From contig NZ_BPRE01000002.1 in assembly GCF_022179765.1 (NCBI RefSeq), forward strand, positions 358,995-422,994: a DNA stretch of 64,000 bases, in the 5' to 3' direction. Of the stretch, positions 8,416 through 17,753 are shown piece after piece. Position 1 is the stretch's first letter. Every line of letters starts with the position of its first letter. The notes beneath the pieces are model-generated. The model saw only the letters and a list, made by a program, of their open reading frames with translations. It made no database searches and was not told where the DNA came from. The translations under genes and the position numbers were made by a program. Source of the stretch: Methylorubrum suomiense. Its GTDB lineage: Bacteria > Pseudomonadota > Alphaproteobacteria > Rhizobiales > Beijerinckiaceae.

Positions 8416-9285
8416 GTGAACCGCCCGTTCGTCCGGTCCACCCTTCTTATGGCTTGGGTTTGCCTTTTCGCCGGGCCCGGCGCAGCCTCGGATCATGGCG
8501 TTGATACCGAGCATCTGTTCGGCTTCACGGAGGGATCGGATATCGGTGCGCCGCCGGAGAAGGAGCTCGAATCCGAGACCACGGCGCGGCTCGGCAAGCG
8601 CGGCGGCTCCTTCCGAGCGGTGGATTCCGCGCTGGTCCTGAAGGTGCCGTTGAGCGACCGTTTCCGCCTCGCGCCCGGTCTCGCCTTCGCCGGCTACCGG
8701 ATGCGCGGCGTACCGGGTCTGGACGATCGGGAGGTTGCCGCCTTGGCGGGTGGGTTCGTCGAGACCCGGGCGCGGCTCTGGACCCGGGCGGAAGCGCCGT
8801 TCGGGCTCACGCTCAACACGGTCGTCGGTGCGAGCCGGCTCGACGCGGCCACCGGTCTCGGCGCCCGCGGCTTATCGATCGAGGCGGGTTTGCTGATGGA
8901 CCGGGAGATCGTACCCGGTGACGTCGTCGCCGGCTTGAACATCGTCTACGCGTTGGGCCGGTCACGGATCGACGGGATCGCGGGCGATCAACAGGCCTCA
9001 AATCTCGAAATTTCGGGTGCCTTGGCCAAGCGCATCGTGCCGGGCCTCTTCCTCGGCATGGAGGCTCGGTATCTCCGTGCCTATTCCGGGCTGGGCCTCG
9101 ACCGTTTCGTCGGCCAAGCCGTCTATCTCGGGCCGACCGTCTACAAGGAACTGACGGAGGAGACCTGGATGTCGTTCACCTGGGGCACGCAGATTTCGGG
9201 AAGTGAGGCGCGCGCGGGTGAGGATCGCGACCTGACCAATTTCGACCGGCATCAGGTGCGGCTACGCGTGGGCACGCATTTCTAG
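8416..9285 (+). CDS. Exported beta-rich protein, probably outer-membrane beta-barrel
   Basis: 289 residues from a GTG start. The N-terminus has basic residues, a hydrophobic core (TLLMAWVCLFAG) and a signal-peptidase-like site after GPGAAS, so export is likely. The mature part is made of alternating hydrophobic/polar strands with many Gly and aromatic residues and ends in LRVGTHF; a terminal Phe is the typical outer-membrane barrel signal. I recognise no specific family. The start is chosen to give a proper signal peptide and has GAGG six bases upstream; the longer open frame would add 47 residues from the AT-rich leader. Confidence 0.7.
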   Translation: MNRPFVRSTLLMAWVCLFAGPGAASDHGVDTEHLFGFTEGSDIGAPPEKELESETTARLGKRGGSFRAVDSALVLKVPLSDRFRLAPGLAFAGYRMRGVPGLDDREVAALAGGFVETRARLWTRAEAPFGLTLNTVVGASRLDAATGLGARGLSIEAGLLMDREIVPGDVVAGLNIVYALGRSRIDGIAGDQQASNLEISGALAKRIVPGLFLGMEARYLRAYSGLGLDRFVGQAVYLGPTVYKELTEETWMSFTWGTQISGSEARAGEDRDLTNFDRHQVRLRVGTHF

Positions 9286-9300
9286 AACGGTGAACGCAGA

Positions 9301-9840
9301 TCAGGGTCTGATCTCGATGGGCGTGCCGACATCGACGCGGGCATAGATCTCCCGCATCTCGGCATTGGTCACGCCGATGCAGCCCTGCGTCCAGTCCATC
9401 ATGCGGTGGAGGCGACCGGCCCAGGAGAATCCGTTCATCAGGCCGTGGACCATGATGTCGCCGCCGGGCGCCTCACCGCGAGCCTGTGCCGCCGCCGCAT
9501 CGGCAGGGGAGGGGTAGGACACCTTGAGGGAGAGATGGGCGACGCTTTTCGGATTGCGGAAGGCGATTGAATAGATCCCCTCGGGCGTACGCCCGTCGCC
9601 CTCGCGGGTCTTTGGGCCGGCCGGCGTGAAGCCGAGGGAAACCGGATAGGTGGCCAGCACCTGCTCGCCCCGAAGAAGCGTCAGGCGGCGAGCCGCCTTC
9701 TCGACCAAAATTCGGTCGGCCCGCTCCGGTTCGGGCAGCAGCGGGGGCTCGGTGCGGCCGATCTGGAGAAACTCCGCCACGGCGACACCACCCGCGCCGA
9801 GCCCGATCAGGGTGACGGCGACGACGATGCGACGGCGCAT
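9301..9840 (-). CDS. L,D-transpeptidase (YkuD domain), membrane anchored
   Basis: Crosslinks or attaches peptidoglycan stem peptides in the periplasm. Residues 1-22 form a signal anchor. The YkuD domain (about residues 43-178) has the catalytic motif with His132 in MVHGLMNG and Cys154 in WTQGCIGVTN. The residue after CIG is Val where Arg is more common in the family (CxxR-type end), a modest variation. The length of 179 is that of short single-domain members. It lies 5 bases downstream of the sulfhydrylase gene on the same strand and may be cotranscribed. Confidence 0.92.
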   Translation of the reverse strand: MRRRIVVAVTLIGLGAGGVAVAEFLQIGRTEPPLLPEPERADRILVEKAARRLTLLRGEQVLATYPVSLGFTPAGPKTREGDGRTPEGIYSIAFRNPKSVAHLSLKVSYPSPADAAAAQARGEAPGGDIMVHGLMNGFSWAGRLHRMMDWTQGCIGVTNAEMREIYARVDVGTPIEIRP

Positions 9841-9845
9841 CGGAA

Positions 9846-11141
9846 TCAGCCGATCTTCGCCAGAGCCTGCTCGATATCGGCGATCAGGTCCTCGGGATCT
9901 TCGAGGCCGATCGATAGCCGCACGGTCTCGGGACCGACGCAGGCCGCCGCACGCTCCTCGGGGCGCAGCTGCCGGTGGGTGGTGGTGGCCGGGTGGATCG
10001 CCAGCGTCTTGATCTCCCCGATATTCACGAGGTGCGAGACGAGTTCGAGCGCGGCGATGAAGGCGAGCGCCGCCGGCTCGCCGCCCTTCAGCGCGAAGGT
10101 GAAGATCGAGCCCGGACCCTGCGGACAGTATCGGTTGGCCAGTTCCTCACCGGTCTGGCCCGGCAGGGCCGGATAGCTGACCCATTCCACCGCAGGATGG
10201 TCCTTGAGGAAGGCCGCGATCCGCTTGGCGTTGGCGCAGTGACGTTCCATGCGCAGCGGCAGGGTCTCGATGCCGGTCAGCGTCAGGAAGGCGTTCATGG
10301 GCGAGAGGCCGGGGCCGAGATCGCGCAGGCCGAACAGGCGGCAGGCCACGGCGAAGGGCGTCTCGGGGAAGCGCTCGCTGACGATCAACCCGTCATAATC
10401 GGGCCAGGGATCGTTGATGAGATTGTAGCGCGAGCCCTTCGATGCCCAATCGAACGTGCCGCCGTCGCAGATCATGCCGCCAATCACCTGCCCCGAGCCG
10501 CCGAGGAACTTCGAGGTCGAGTGCACGACGATATCCGCGCCATACGCGATCGGGCGGATGAGGGCCGGGGAGGCGAGGGTGTTGTCGATGACGAGGGGTA
10601 GGCCGTGCCGCTTGGCGACCGCGGCGATCCCCTCGATGTCCATCACGGTGGCGCAGGGATTGACGATCGACTCGCAGATGATCGCCTTGGTCTCCGGCGT
10701 GATCGCCCGCTCGAAAGCTTCGGGCGTCAGGTCGGTGGCGAATTGCGGCTTCAGATCGTAGCGACCGTCGAGCCGGCGCATCAGGCCGAGGGAGCCGCCG
10801 AACAGGCGCGGCGAGGCGACGTAGGCATCGCCCGACTGCATCAGCGTCATCATCACGAGGAGCACGGCCGACTGGCCCGAGGAGACGGCGACGGCCGCCT
10901 TGGCGCCTTCCAACGCCGCCACCCGGCGCTCCAGCGCGGCCACGGTCGGGTTCGAGCCGCGCGAGTACGAGAAGCCGGTCTTGCGCATCGCGAAGATGTC
11001 GGCGGCCTGCTCGGTGGAGTCGAAGACGAAGCCGTTGGTGAAGTAGATCGGCTGCACGCGCGCGCCCGTGGCGGGATCGGGAGCGGCCCCGGCATGGACC
11101 GCCTGCGTGGCAAGACGGTAGGTTTTCGGCTCCGGGCTCAT
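9846..11141 (-). CDS. metY: O-acetylhomoserine sulfhydrylase (PLP-dependent)
   Basis: Cys/Met-metabolism PLP enzyme, fold type I, 431 residues. It makes homocysteine from O-acetyl-homoserine and sulfide in methionine synthesis. Signature elements are SYSRGSNPTVAALERR (substrate/PLP region), SSGQSA (phosphate loop), VIDNTLASP with the PLP-binding Asp, and the Schiff-base Lys211 in HSTSKFLGG. The ATG at 11141 is chosen because the family N-terminus (YRLATQAVHAGAAPD) begins five residues later; the much longer open frame upstream has no resemblance. O-succinylhomoserine sulfhydrylase (MetZ) is a close alternative that cannot be excluded without alignment. Confidence 0.93.
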   Translation of the reverse strand: MSPEPKTYRLATQAVHAGAAPDPATGARVQPIYFTNGFVFDSTEQAADIFAMRKTGFSYSRGSNPTVAALERRVAALEGAKAAVAVSSGQSAVLLVMMTLMQSGDAYVASPRLFGGSLGLMRRLDGRYDLKPQFATDLTPEAFERAITPETKAIICESIVNPCATVMDIEGIAAVAKRHGLPLVIDNTLASPALIRPIAYGADIVVHSTSKFLGGSGQVIGGMICDGGTFDWASKGSRYNLINDPWPDYDGLIVSERFPETPFAVACRLFGLRDLGPGLSPMNAFLTLTGIETLPLRMERHCANAKRIAAFLKDHPAVEWVSYPALPGQTGEELANRYCPQGPGSIFTFALKGGEPAALAFIAALELVSHLVNIGEIKTLAIHPATTTHRQLRPEERAAACVGPETVRLSIGLEDPEDLIADIEQALAKIG

Positions 11142-11446
11142 GGTGCGACCTGACAAGAACGGTGTGGCCGGTCTTCTGCCGCGAAAAGCCTCCCGGTGGA
11201 ACCCCGCCGGTGCGGAACGGGTCTGCGACGCTGGGATGCATCGCGAGCGTGGCAGCGTCAGGACTTCGGACCGGCTCGGCACCGTCCTGTCAGAATGTTG
11301 CGAGCGCGGCGACTCGGGAGACGACCAGACATCCTGCGTGAACCACGCATCACGCCTGGATCGGGGTCGTTCGTGTGCGGCCCCGATAGGATGGTGTTGT
11401 CGAGGCGATGCCAGCCGGTCGTTAGCGGACGTGAACGTTCGCGGCC
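11142..11446 (-). other. 305-base leader/intergenic region upstream of metY
   Basis: A 7-base inverted repeat (11227-11233 with 11253-11259) could form a hairpin in the metY leader. I looked for SAM-II, SAM-I and SAH riboswitch cores and saw none. No coding sequence is supported. Confidence 0.35.
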
Positions 11447-11833
11447 TCAGGCGGCGCGCTTGAGGCAGGCCTTGAGGGTGCGGACCAGCATGGTCGGCGC
11501 GTAGGGCTTGGGAATGAAGCGCGCGCCCTCCGGCATATCCCCCGGGCCGGGCGTGCCCATGCCCGAAACGATCAGGACCGGAATCTCGGGCCACCGATGG
11601 GCCACGAGACGGGCGAGGGCAAAGCCGTCCATCGATCCCATCGGCATATCGACGTCGGTCATCAGAATCCCGACGTCCGGCCGGTCCTTCAACACATCGA
11701 GCGCCCGGTCGGCATGCGGCGCCTCCAGGACGGAGAAGCCGGCCTCGGCCAGGGTGTCGGACGCTTCCATCAGCAGCAGGCCATCGTCTTCGACGAGGAG
11801 GACGACGGGTTGCGCTGTGGTGTCTTCTGTCAT
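11447..11833 (-). CDS. Single-domain response regulator
   Basis: 128-residue CheY-like receiver without output domain. The acidic pocket is in LLVEDDGLLL, the phosphoacceptor is Asp60 in MTDVDMPMGSMDG, and the conserved Lys109 is in IPKPYAP. The loop after Asp60 has the DMPMGSMDG form common in alphaproteobacterial receivers that are partners of HWE/hybrid kinases. No kinase is adjacent, so the partner is unknown. Confidence 0.93.
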   Translation of the reverse strand: MTEDTTAQPVVLLVEDDGLLLMEASDTLAEAGFSVLEAPHADRALDVLKDRPDVGILMTDVDMPMGSMDGFALARLVAHRWPEIPVLIVSGMGTPGPGDMPEGARFIPKPYAPTMLVRTLKACLKRAA

Positions 11834-11948
11834 CGCGGATGCAAACGATCTCGGGCCCGGGAGAGTTGCGGCCTAATTCGCACCTGCAGCAAGGTCAAGG
11901 AACCCCTCGCTGCTATCCCTGGGCGATAGCGCCGCGCCGGCCCCACCG

Positions 11949-13370
11949 TTATGCGTGCAGGGGCGCCGGTTTCGAGACTGGATGGGCTGCCGGAATCGGG
12001 GTCGTTCGGACGCGGTCGAGGGCCTCCGGACGGGGGCCGCCGGTCGCCCAATCGAGCAGCTCGACGGTGTGCAGGATCGGAATCTCCGTTCCCTTCCCGA
12101 TCTGCGTGGCGCAGCCGATATTGCCGGTGGCGATCAGGTCGGGCCGCATCCGCTCGATATTGGCGACCTTGCGTTCGCGAAGGCGTCCGGCGATTTCGGG
12201 CTGGAGGATGTTGTAGGTGCCGGCCGAGCCGCAGCAGATATGGCCCTCGGGCACGTCCTTCACCGTGAAGCCCGCCGCCTTGAGCAAAGTCTTCGGCTCG
12301 GTGCGGATGGCTTGCCCGTGCTGCATCGAGCAGGCGGAGTGGTAGGCAACCACGAGGTCGGTATCCTCCACCGGGGGCAGCAGACCGATCAGGGCCATGT
12401 ACTCGGTCACGTCCTTGGCGATGGCCGAGACCCGCTTCGCCTTCTCGGCATAGGCGGGATCATCGCGGAACATGAAGCCGTAATCCTTGATCGTCGTGCC
12501 GCAGCCGGAGGCGGTGACGACGATCGCGTCGAGACCCTCTCCATCCATCTCTGCGATCCAGGCATCGATGGTGCGCTTGGCATGGGCATGGGCGGAATCC
12601 TCCTTGCCCATGTGATGGGTCAGCGCTCCGCAGCAGCCCTCGCCCTTCGGCTGGACCACCTCGACGCCATGGCGGTTGAGAAGACGGATCGCTGCCTCGT
12701 TGAAATCGGGGCGCAGCACGCTCTGGGCACAGCCCCGCAAGAGCGCGACCCGGCCGCGGCGCTTGCCCGGCCCGGCATCGCGACCCGTCTGGAAGAGATC
12801 GCTCACCTCCTGCGCCGAGGTATCGGCGGGGAAGATTCCCGGCCTGTCGGTGGGATTGCGGTTGGGCAGCTGGGCCGGTGCGAGGTCGAGCATGGCCGCG
12901 AGGCGGTTGCCGACGCGGGGCACGCGGGCGACCAGCGGCCGCAACGGCGCGCCGATCTTCGCCGCGAGCAGAGCGAGGCGAAAGCGGTTCGGGTAGGGAA
13001 GCACGAGGGCGAGCACCTGCCGCAGCAGCCGGTCGGTCAGGGGGCGCTTGTAGGTCTTCTCGATATGGGTGCGGGCATGATCGACGAGGTGCATATAATG
13101 CACGCCCGACGGGCAGGTCGTCATGCAGGACAGGCAGGAGAGACAGCGATCGACATGCTTCACCACCTCGCGGCTGGCCGCCTTGCCGCCTTCCAGCATG
13201 TCCTTGATGAGGTAGATGCGTCCTCGCGGGGAATCGAGTTCGTCGCCCAGGAGAAGATAGGTCGGGCAGGTCGCGGTACAGAATCCGCAATGCACACACG
13301 TGCGCAGGATCTTTTCCGAAGCCGCCATCGCGGGATCGGCGAGCTGCCCGGGGGAGAAGCTGGTCTGCAC
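11949..13370 (-). CDS. glcF: Glycolate oxidase iron-sulfur subunit GlcF
   Basis: 473 residues. Subunit of the glycolate oxidase complex (GlcDEF) that oxidises glycolate to glyoxylate and passes electrons to the respiratory chain at the inner membrane. Two 4Fe-4S binding motifs are complete: Cys25/28/31/35 in CVHCGFCTATCP and Cys76/79/82/86 in CLSCLSCMTTCP. Two CCG domains follow, with EGCCGALTHHMG and GHICCGSAG, which bind a further cluster or are redox sites. The GlcD and GlcE subunits are not in the window on either side within reach, so they are encoded elsewhere or upstream neighbours have been rearranged. Confidence 0.95.
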   Translation of the reverse strand: MQTSFSPGQLADPAMAASEKILRTCVHCGFCTATCPTYLLLGDELDSPRGRIYLIKDMLEGGKAASREVVKHVDRCLSCLSCMTTCPSGVHYMHLVDHARTHIEKTYKRPLTDRLLRQVLALVLPYPNRFRLALLAAKIGAPLRPLVARVPRVGNRLAAMLDLAPAQLPNRNPTDRPGIFPADTSAQEVSDLFQTGRDAGPGKRRGRVALLRGCAQSVLRPDFNEAAIRLLNRHGVEVVQPKGEGCCGALTHHMGKEDSAHAHAKRTIDAWIAEMDGEGLDAIVVTASGCGTTIKDYGFMFRDDPAYAEKAKRVSAIAKDVTEYMALIGLLPPVEDTDLVVAYHSACSMQHGQAIRTEPKTLLKAAGFTVKDVPEGHICCGSAGTYNILQPEIAGRLRERKVANIERMRPDLIATGNIGCATQIGKGTEIPILHTVELLDWATGGPRPEALDRVRTTPIPAAHPVSKPAPLHA

Positions 13371-13426
13371 GGCGCGTCCTCGGCCTGATTGTTCTTTGAG
13401 ACTGGCAGCTTGGTCTGGAGGCGTTC

Positions 13427-13645
13427 TTAGAACTGTACCAGATGCCTGCGCAATGCGTTCCGCGTCGCAGGGTCGTGGATCAGCGGTCGTCCGCAGTGCC
13501 GTTCGAGGACAGCGTGAATATCGTCCGCGACGTCGCTGTTCGACGGATGCTGCAACCGCCGATGCGCTCCGAACCGGTTGAGCAGGATCGAGACCGCGAT
13601 TTCGGGCCTGCGGCGCGACGCCGACAGGCCCGACGATGCCCTCAC
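13427..13645 (-). CDS. Possible small hypothetical protein
   Basis: 72 residues from a GTG that overlaps the stop of the upstream membrane-protein gene by four bases (GTGA), a normal sign of translational coupling. The sequence is basic at the N-terminus and has a helical segment (SDVADDIHAVLERH). No family is recognised. It could equally be a chance open frame in GC-rich DNA. Confidence 0.37.
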   Translation of the reverse strand: MRASSGLSASRRRPEIAVSILLNRFGAHRRLQHPSNSDVADDIHAVLERHCGRPLIHDPATRNALRRHLVQF

Positions 13646-13995
13646 CGATCCCGTGAGACGGTGAGAAGGCGGGCGATGAACCAGATCGGCACCACGACCG
13701 CGGCGCCCGCCAGAATCCAGCGGCCGAAATCGTGGAAGGTCTCGAAGCCCAGATCGATTAGGTGTCGCGACAGATCGTAGATCTGCCAGAACAGCAGGCC
13801 CGGCGTCAGGCCGAGCATCGCCATCACGGCGCCGACCAGCACCGACAGGAAGAGCAGCTTCACCGCCACCGCGGCGGGCGAGCCACCGAGAAAGCGGTTC
13901 AGTCCCGAGCGTTGGCGCGGTGCGCCGTAACGCGGATCGGCGTAGCCGCTCTGCCCCGGCGGTAAGCCGCGCCGCGTATCGTGATCGCCGATCAT
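13642..13995 (-). CDS. DUF6460-like small membrane protein
   Basis: 117 residues. A charged, Pro/Gly-rich N-terminal 45 residues is followed by two hydrophobic helices (about residues 46-68 and 90-110: VKLLFLSVLVGAVMAMLGL, then WILAGAAVVVPIWFIARLL) separated by an amphipathic stretch. This layout matches small rhizobial membrane proteins of the DUF6460 type as I remember them. The ATG at 13995 is preferred because the upstream extension lacks membrane-protein character. Function unknown. Confidence 0.72.
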   Translation of the reverse strand: MIGDHDTRRGLPPGQSGYADPRYGAPRQRSGLNRFLGGSPAAVAVKLLFLSVLVGAVMAMLGLTPGLLFWQIYDLSRHLIDLGFETFHDFGRWILAGAAVVVPIWFIARLLTVSRDR

Positions 13996-14186
13996 GCCGT
14001 CCGGTCCCTCATCCACGCCCAACGATCCACAGCGACGTTGCTTCGCCGCCACAGCCGTGTGAAACCGCGCGCCCCTTCCCGTCGTTGGACGCATTCGCGG
14101 CTTCTGGCAGATGGCACCGGGACGCGTTCCGCTCAAGATGGCGGGCTGCCGACGAGCGGCCCATACGGGAACCCGAGAAAGGCCCC

Positions 14187-15137
14187 ATGATCGACCACGC
14201 CTTGTTCGATCCGGCGACGATCGATCCGGAGACCAAGACGCTCAACGCCGAGATCGTGGCTGCCCATGCCGCGCAGCCCGACCCGTGGTCGCTGCCGATC
14301 GCGGAGGTGCGCGCCCGTCGTCGCGAGGGCACCAAGGCCTCCCCGGCCATGCCGCGCAGCGCCCGGGCCGAGACCCTGACGATCGACGGTCCCGGCGGGC
14401 CCCTCTCGCTGCGGGTGATCCGACCGAAGGGCAAGGCGCGCGGCGCCTATCTCCATATCCATCGCGGCGGCTGGGTCTGGGGCGCGGCCGACGAGCAGGA
14501 CCCCTGGCTGGAGCGGATCGCCGATGCCTGTGGCTTCATCTGCCTGTCGGTCGAGTATCGTCTGGCGCCCGAGCATCCTTATCCCGCGGCGCTGGAGGAT
14601 TGTGAGGCTGCCGCTCTCTGGCTCGCCGGGCCCGGCCGCCGCGAACTCGGCGTTACCGCCCTGACCATCGGCGGGGAATCGGTCGGCGCGCATCTCGCCG
14701 TCATGGTGCTCTTGCGCCTGCGTGACCGGCACGGCCTCACCCGCGCCTTTCGCGGCGCCAATCTCAATGCCGGCTTCTACGATCTCGGCCTGACGCCGAG
14801 CGTGCGGCTCTGGGGTGAGGAGCGCCTCGTCATCAACTGCACCGACCTCGAGCGCTTCGCCGACGGCTATGTCCGCGAGGGCATCGATCGCCGCCGGCCC
14901 GATGTGTCGCCGCTCTACGCCGATCTGAAGGGTCTGCCTCCGGCTCTGTTCACGGTCGGCACCGCCGATCCGCTGCTCGACGACACGCTCTACATGTCGG
15001 CCCGCTGGGCCGCCGCCGGCAATGGCGGCCACACGGCGGTCTATGCCGGAGGCTGCCACGTCTTCGTGCGCTATCCCGGCCCCCTGACCGAGCGGGCACT
15101 CGAGTTGATCGACCGCTTCCTGATGGCGCTGGCGTGA
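14187..15137 (+). CDS. HSL-family alpha/beta hydrolase (esterase/lipase)
   Basis: 316 residues, hormone-sensitive-lipase type fold. The nucleophile is Ser165 in IGGESVGAHL, the acid is Asp261 in GTADPLLDD, and the base is His291 in GGCHVF. The oxyanion-hole motif, usually HGGGW, reads HRGGW from His92: an Arg replaces the first Gly. EYRLAPEHPYPAALED is the classical block after the oxyanion hole. The ATG at 14187 is chosen by fit to the family N-terminus. The substrate is probably a short acyl ester. The upstream DUF6460-like gene is divergent. Confidence 0.9.
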   Translation: MIDHALFDPATIDPETKTLNAEIVAAHAAQPDPWSLPIAEVRARRREGTKASPAMPRSARAETLTIDGPGGPLSLRVIRPKGKARGAYLHIHRGGWVWGAADEQDPWLERIADACGFICLSVEYRLAPEHPYPAALEDCEAAALWLAGPGRRELGVTALTIGGESVGAHLAVMVLLRLRDRHGLTRAFRGANLNAGFYDLGLTPSVRLWGEERLVINCTDLERFADGYVREGIDRRRPDVSPLYADLKGLPPALFTVGTADPLLDDTLYMSARWAAAGNGGHTAVYAGGCHVFVRYPGPLTERALELIDRFLMALA

Positions 15138-15177
15138 CGCGGATGACGGGGCGCGCCCCGCGCCTTACCTGAGCGGC

Positions 15178-17709
15178 GTGCCCCCTTCCCATCTCCCGCC
15201 GCTCTTCGCCGAGTGGTTCTCCGACCGTGGCTGGCAGCCCCGTCCGCATCAGCTCGAACTGCTCGCCACGGTACGGGGGGGACGCTCCGCCCTGCTCGTC
15301 GCCCCCACGGGTGCCGGTAAGACGCTGGCCGGATTCCTGCCGAGCCTCGTCGAGCTATCGGAGGCGGGCAAAGGTCGACGGGGGCTGCACACCCTCTACG
15401 TCTCCCCGCTCAAGGCGCTCGCCGTCGATATCGCCCGCAACCTCGACGCCCCGATTGCCGGGATGAACCTTCCGGTCACGGTCGAGACCCGTACCGGTGA
15501 CACCCCCGCCCACAAGCGGACCCGCCAGATCGCCCGGCCGCCGGACATTCTGCTGACGACGCCGGAGCAGCTCTCGCTGCTTCTTGCCCATCGCGAGGCG
15601 GAGGGTCTGTTCGCCGGATTGCGGACGGTGGTGCTCGACGAGTTGCACGCGCTCGTGACCTCGAAACGCGGCGATCTCCTCGCCCTGGCGCTGGCCCGGC
15701 TGCGCCGGTTGGCGCCGGGCCTGCGGGCGATCGGCCTGTCGGCGACCGTGCGCGAGCCGGACGAGCTTCGAAAGTATCTGGTGTCGCAAACGCCCTCGCG
15801 GTCGCAAGCGGCGGAGCAGGCGGTCGCGGCGCCGGCCGCGGCCCCTGCGATGGCCGACCTCGTCGTGGCCGGCGGCGGCGCCAAACCCGACCTGCACATG
15901 CTCGACATCGGGCGCACGTTGCCGCTCGCCGGCCACACCGCCCGGCACGCCATGCCGGCGATCTACGACCTGATCCGCGCGCATCGCACGGTACTGGTCT
16001 TCGTCAACACCAGGCTTCAGGCCGAATACACCTTTCAGGAGCTGTGGCGGCTGAACGAGGACACGCTGCCGATCGCGCTTCACCACGGCTCGCTCGACGC
16101 CTCGCAGCGCCGCCGGGTCGAGGCCGCGATGGCGGCGGGGCAGTTGCGGGCCATCGTCTGCACCGCGACGCTCGACCTCGGGATCGATTGGGGCGATGTC
16201 GACCTCGTGGTCAATGTCGGCGCGCCGAAGGGCGCGAGCCGGATCATGCAGCGGATCGGCCGGGCCAACCACCGCATGGACGAGCCCTCGAAGGCCTATC
16301 TGGTCCCCGGCAATCGCTTCGAGATGCTCGAATGCCGCGCCGCCCTCGATGCCGTGGAAGAGGCGGCGCAGGACACGCCGGATGCGCGCATCGGGGCTCC
16401 CGACGTGCTTGCCCAGCACGTCCTCGGCATGGCCTGCGCCGACGCCTTCGATCCCCTCGACCTCTACGACGAGATCGTCTCCGCCGCTCCCTATGCCGGA
16501 CTGACCTGGGAGGAGTTCGAGGCGGTGGTCGATTACGTCGCCACCGGCGGCTACGCCCTGCGCGCCTACGAGCGCTTCGCCAAGATCCTCAGAGGGGCGG
16601 ACGGCAAGTGGCGGGTGCGCGACGCGCGCGTGGCGCAGCAATACCGCATGAATGTCGGCACCATCGTGGAATCGACCCACGTGAAGGTTCGGCTCGCCCG
16701 GCACCTGCGCGGCAAGCCCGGCACGGTGATCCCGAAGACCGGCAAGGTGCTCGGCGAGATCGAGGAGGACTTCTGCGAGACCCTGACGGTCGGCGACACC
16801 TTCCTGTTCGCGGGCGAGGTTCTGCGCTTCGAGGGGCTGGCGGAGGACGAGTGCATGGCGACCCGGGCCGGTCCCGGCACCGATCCGGCCATTCCCTCCT
16901 ATGCCGGATCGAAATTCCCGCTCTCGACCTTCCTCGCCGCACGGGTGCGAGCCATCATCGCCGACCCGTTCGAGTGGGACCGGCTGCCGCCCCAACTCGC
17001 GACCTACCTGGCGCAGCAGCGTCGCCATTCGCTGCTGCCGGGCGAGCGCGACCTGTTGGTCGAGACGTTTCCGCGGTCGGGGCGATACTACCTCACGGCC
17101 TTCCCGTTCGAGGGGCGGCTCGCGCACCAGACCCTCGGCATGTTGCTGACGCGCCGCCTCGAGCGGGCGCGGCTGCGTCCCCTGGGCTTTGCCGCGAACG
17201 ATTACGGCATCGCGATCTGGATGACGAAGGATGTGAGCGAGCGCATTGCCCTCTCGCCCAGCTTCGTCGAGGCCTTGTTCGATGAGGACATGCTCGGCGA
17301 CGATCTGGAGGCGTGGCTCGACGAGTCCGCGATGATGAAGCGGACGTTCCGGCAATGCGCCGTCATCGCCGGCCTGATCGAGCGGCGGTTTCCCGGCCAG
17401 AAGAAAACGGGTCGGCAGGTCACGATCTCCACCGATCTGATCTACGACGTGCTGCGCCGCCACCAGCCCGACCACCTTCTGCTGCGCGCTGCGCGGCAGG
17501 ATGCGGCAACCGGACTCCTCGACGTGACCCGCCTCGGCATGATGCTGAGGCGCATCCGGGGGCGAATCATCCACCGATCCCTCGACCGGGTCTCGCCGCT
17601 CTCCGTATCCGTCATGCTCGAAATTGGGCGCGAGCGGGTCTACGGAGAGGGGGCCGACGATATCCTGGCCGAGGCGGAAGCCGCGTTGCTCGAAGAGGCA
17701 CTCGGCTGA
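15178..17709 (+). CDS. Ligase-associated DNA damage response DEXH-box helicase (Lhr-like)
   Basis: 843 residues, superfamily 2 DNA helicase. Walker A is APTGAGKT (residues 42-49), motif II is DELH (154-157), motif III is GLSATV, and helicase C-terminal motifs include VFVNTRLQAEY and the QRIGRANHR motif VI. The C-terminal half is the winged-helix and DUF4910-like extension of Lhr relatives. In many bacteria this helicase forms a cluster with an ATP-dependent ligase, an exonuclease and a PdeM phosphoesterase; here only PdeM follows, 44 bases downstream. Starts with GTG shortly after the previous gene. Confidence 0.94.
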   Translation: MPPSHLPPLFAEWFSDRGWQPRPHQLELLATVRGGRSALLVAPTGAGKTLAGFLPSLVELSEAGKGRRGLHTLYVSPLKALAVDIARNLDAPIAGMNLPVTVETRTGDTPAHKRTRQIARPPDILLTTPEQLSLLLAHREAEGLFAGLRTVVLDELHALVTSKRGDLLALALARLRRLAPGLRAIGLSATVREPDELRKYLVSQTPSRSQAAEQAVAAPAAAPAMADLVVAGGGAKPDLHMLDIGRTLPLAGHTARHAMPAIYDLIRAHRTVLVFVNTRLQAEYTFQELWRLNEDTLPIALHHGSLDASQRRRVEAAMAAGQLRAIVCTATLDLGIDWGDVDLVVNVGAPKGASRIMQRIGRANHRMDEPSKAYLVPGNRFEMLECRAALDAVEEAAQDTPDARIGAPDVLAQHVLGMACADAFDPLDLYDEIVSAAPYAGLTWEEFEAVVDYVATGGYALRAYERFAKILRGADGKWRVRDARVAQQYRMNVGTIVESTHVKVRLARHLRGKPGTVIPKTGKVLGEIEEDFCETLTVGDTFLFAGEVLRFEGLAEDECMATRAGPGTDPAIPSYAGSKFPLSTFLAARVRAIIADPFEWDRLPPQLATYLAQQRRHSLLPGERDLLVETFPRSGRYYLTAFPFEGRLAHQTLGMLLTRRLERARLRPLGFAANDYGIAIWMTKDVSERIALSPSFVEALFDEDMLGDDLEAWLDESAMMKRTFRQCAVIAGLIERRFPGQKKTGRQVTISTDLIYDVLRRHQPDHLLLRAARQDAATGLLDVTRLGMMLRRIRGRIIHRSLDRVSPLSVSVMLEIGRERVYGEGADDILAEAEAALLEEALG

Positions 17710-17753
17710 TCGAGAAGCGCCCCTCAACCCGACGACCCGTTGAGGATGCGACC

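Noticed and set aside
11142..11446. SAM or SAH riboswitch upstream of metY
   Set aside because: Only a short hairpin is visible; none of the known cores could be matched.
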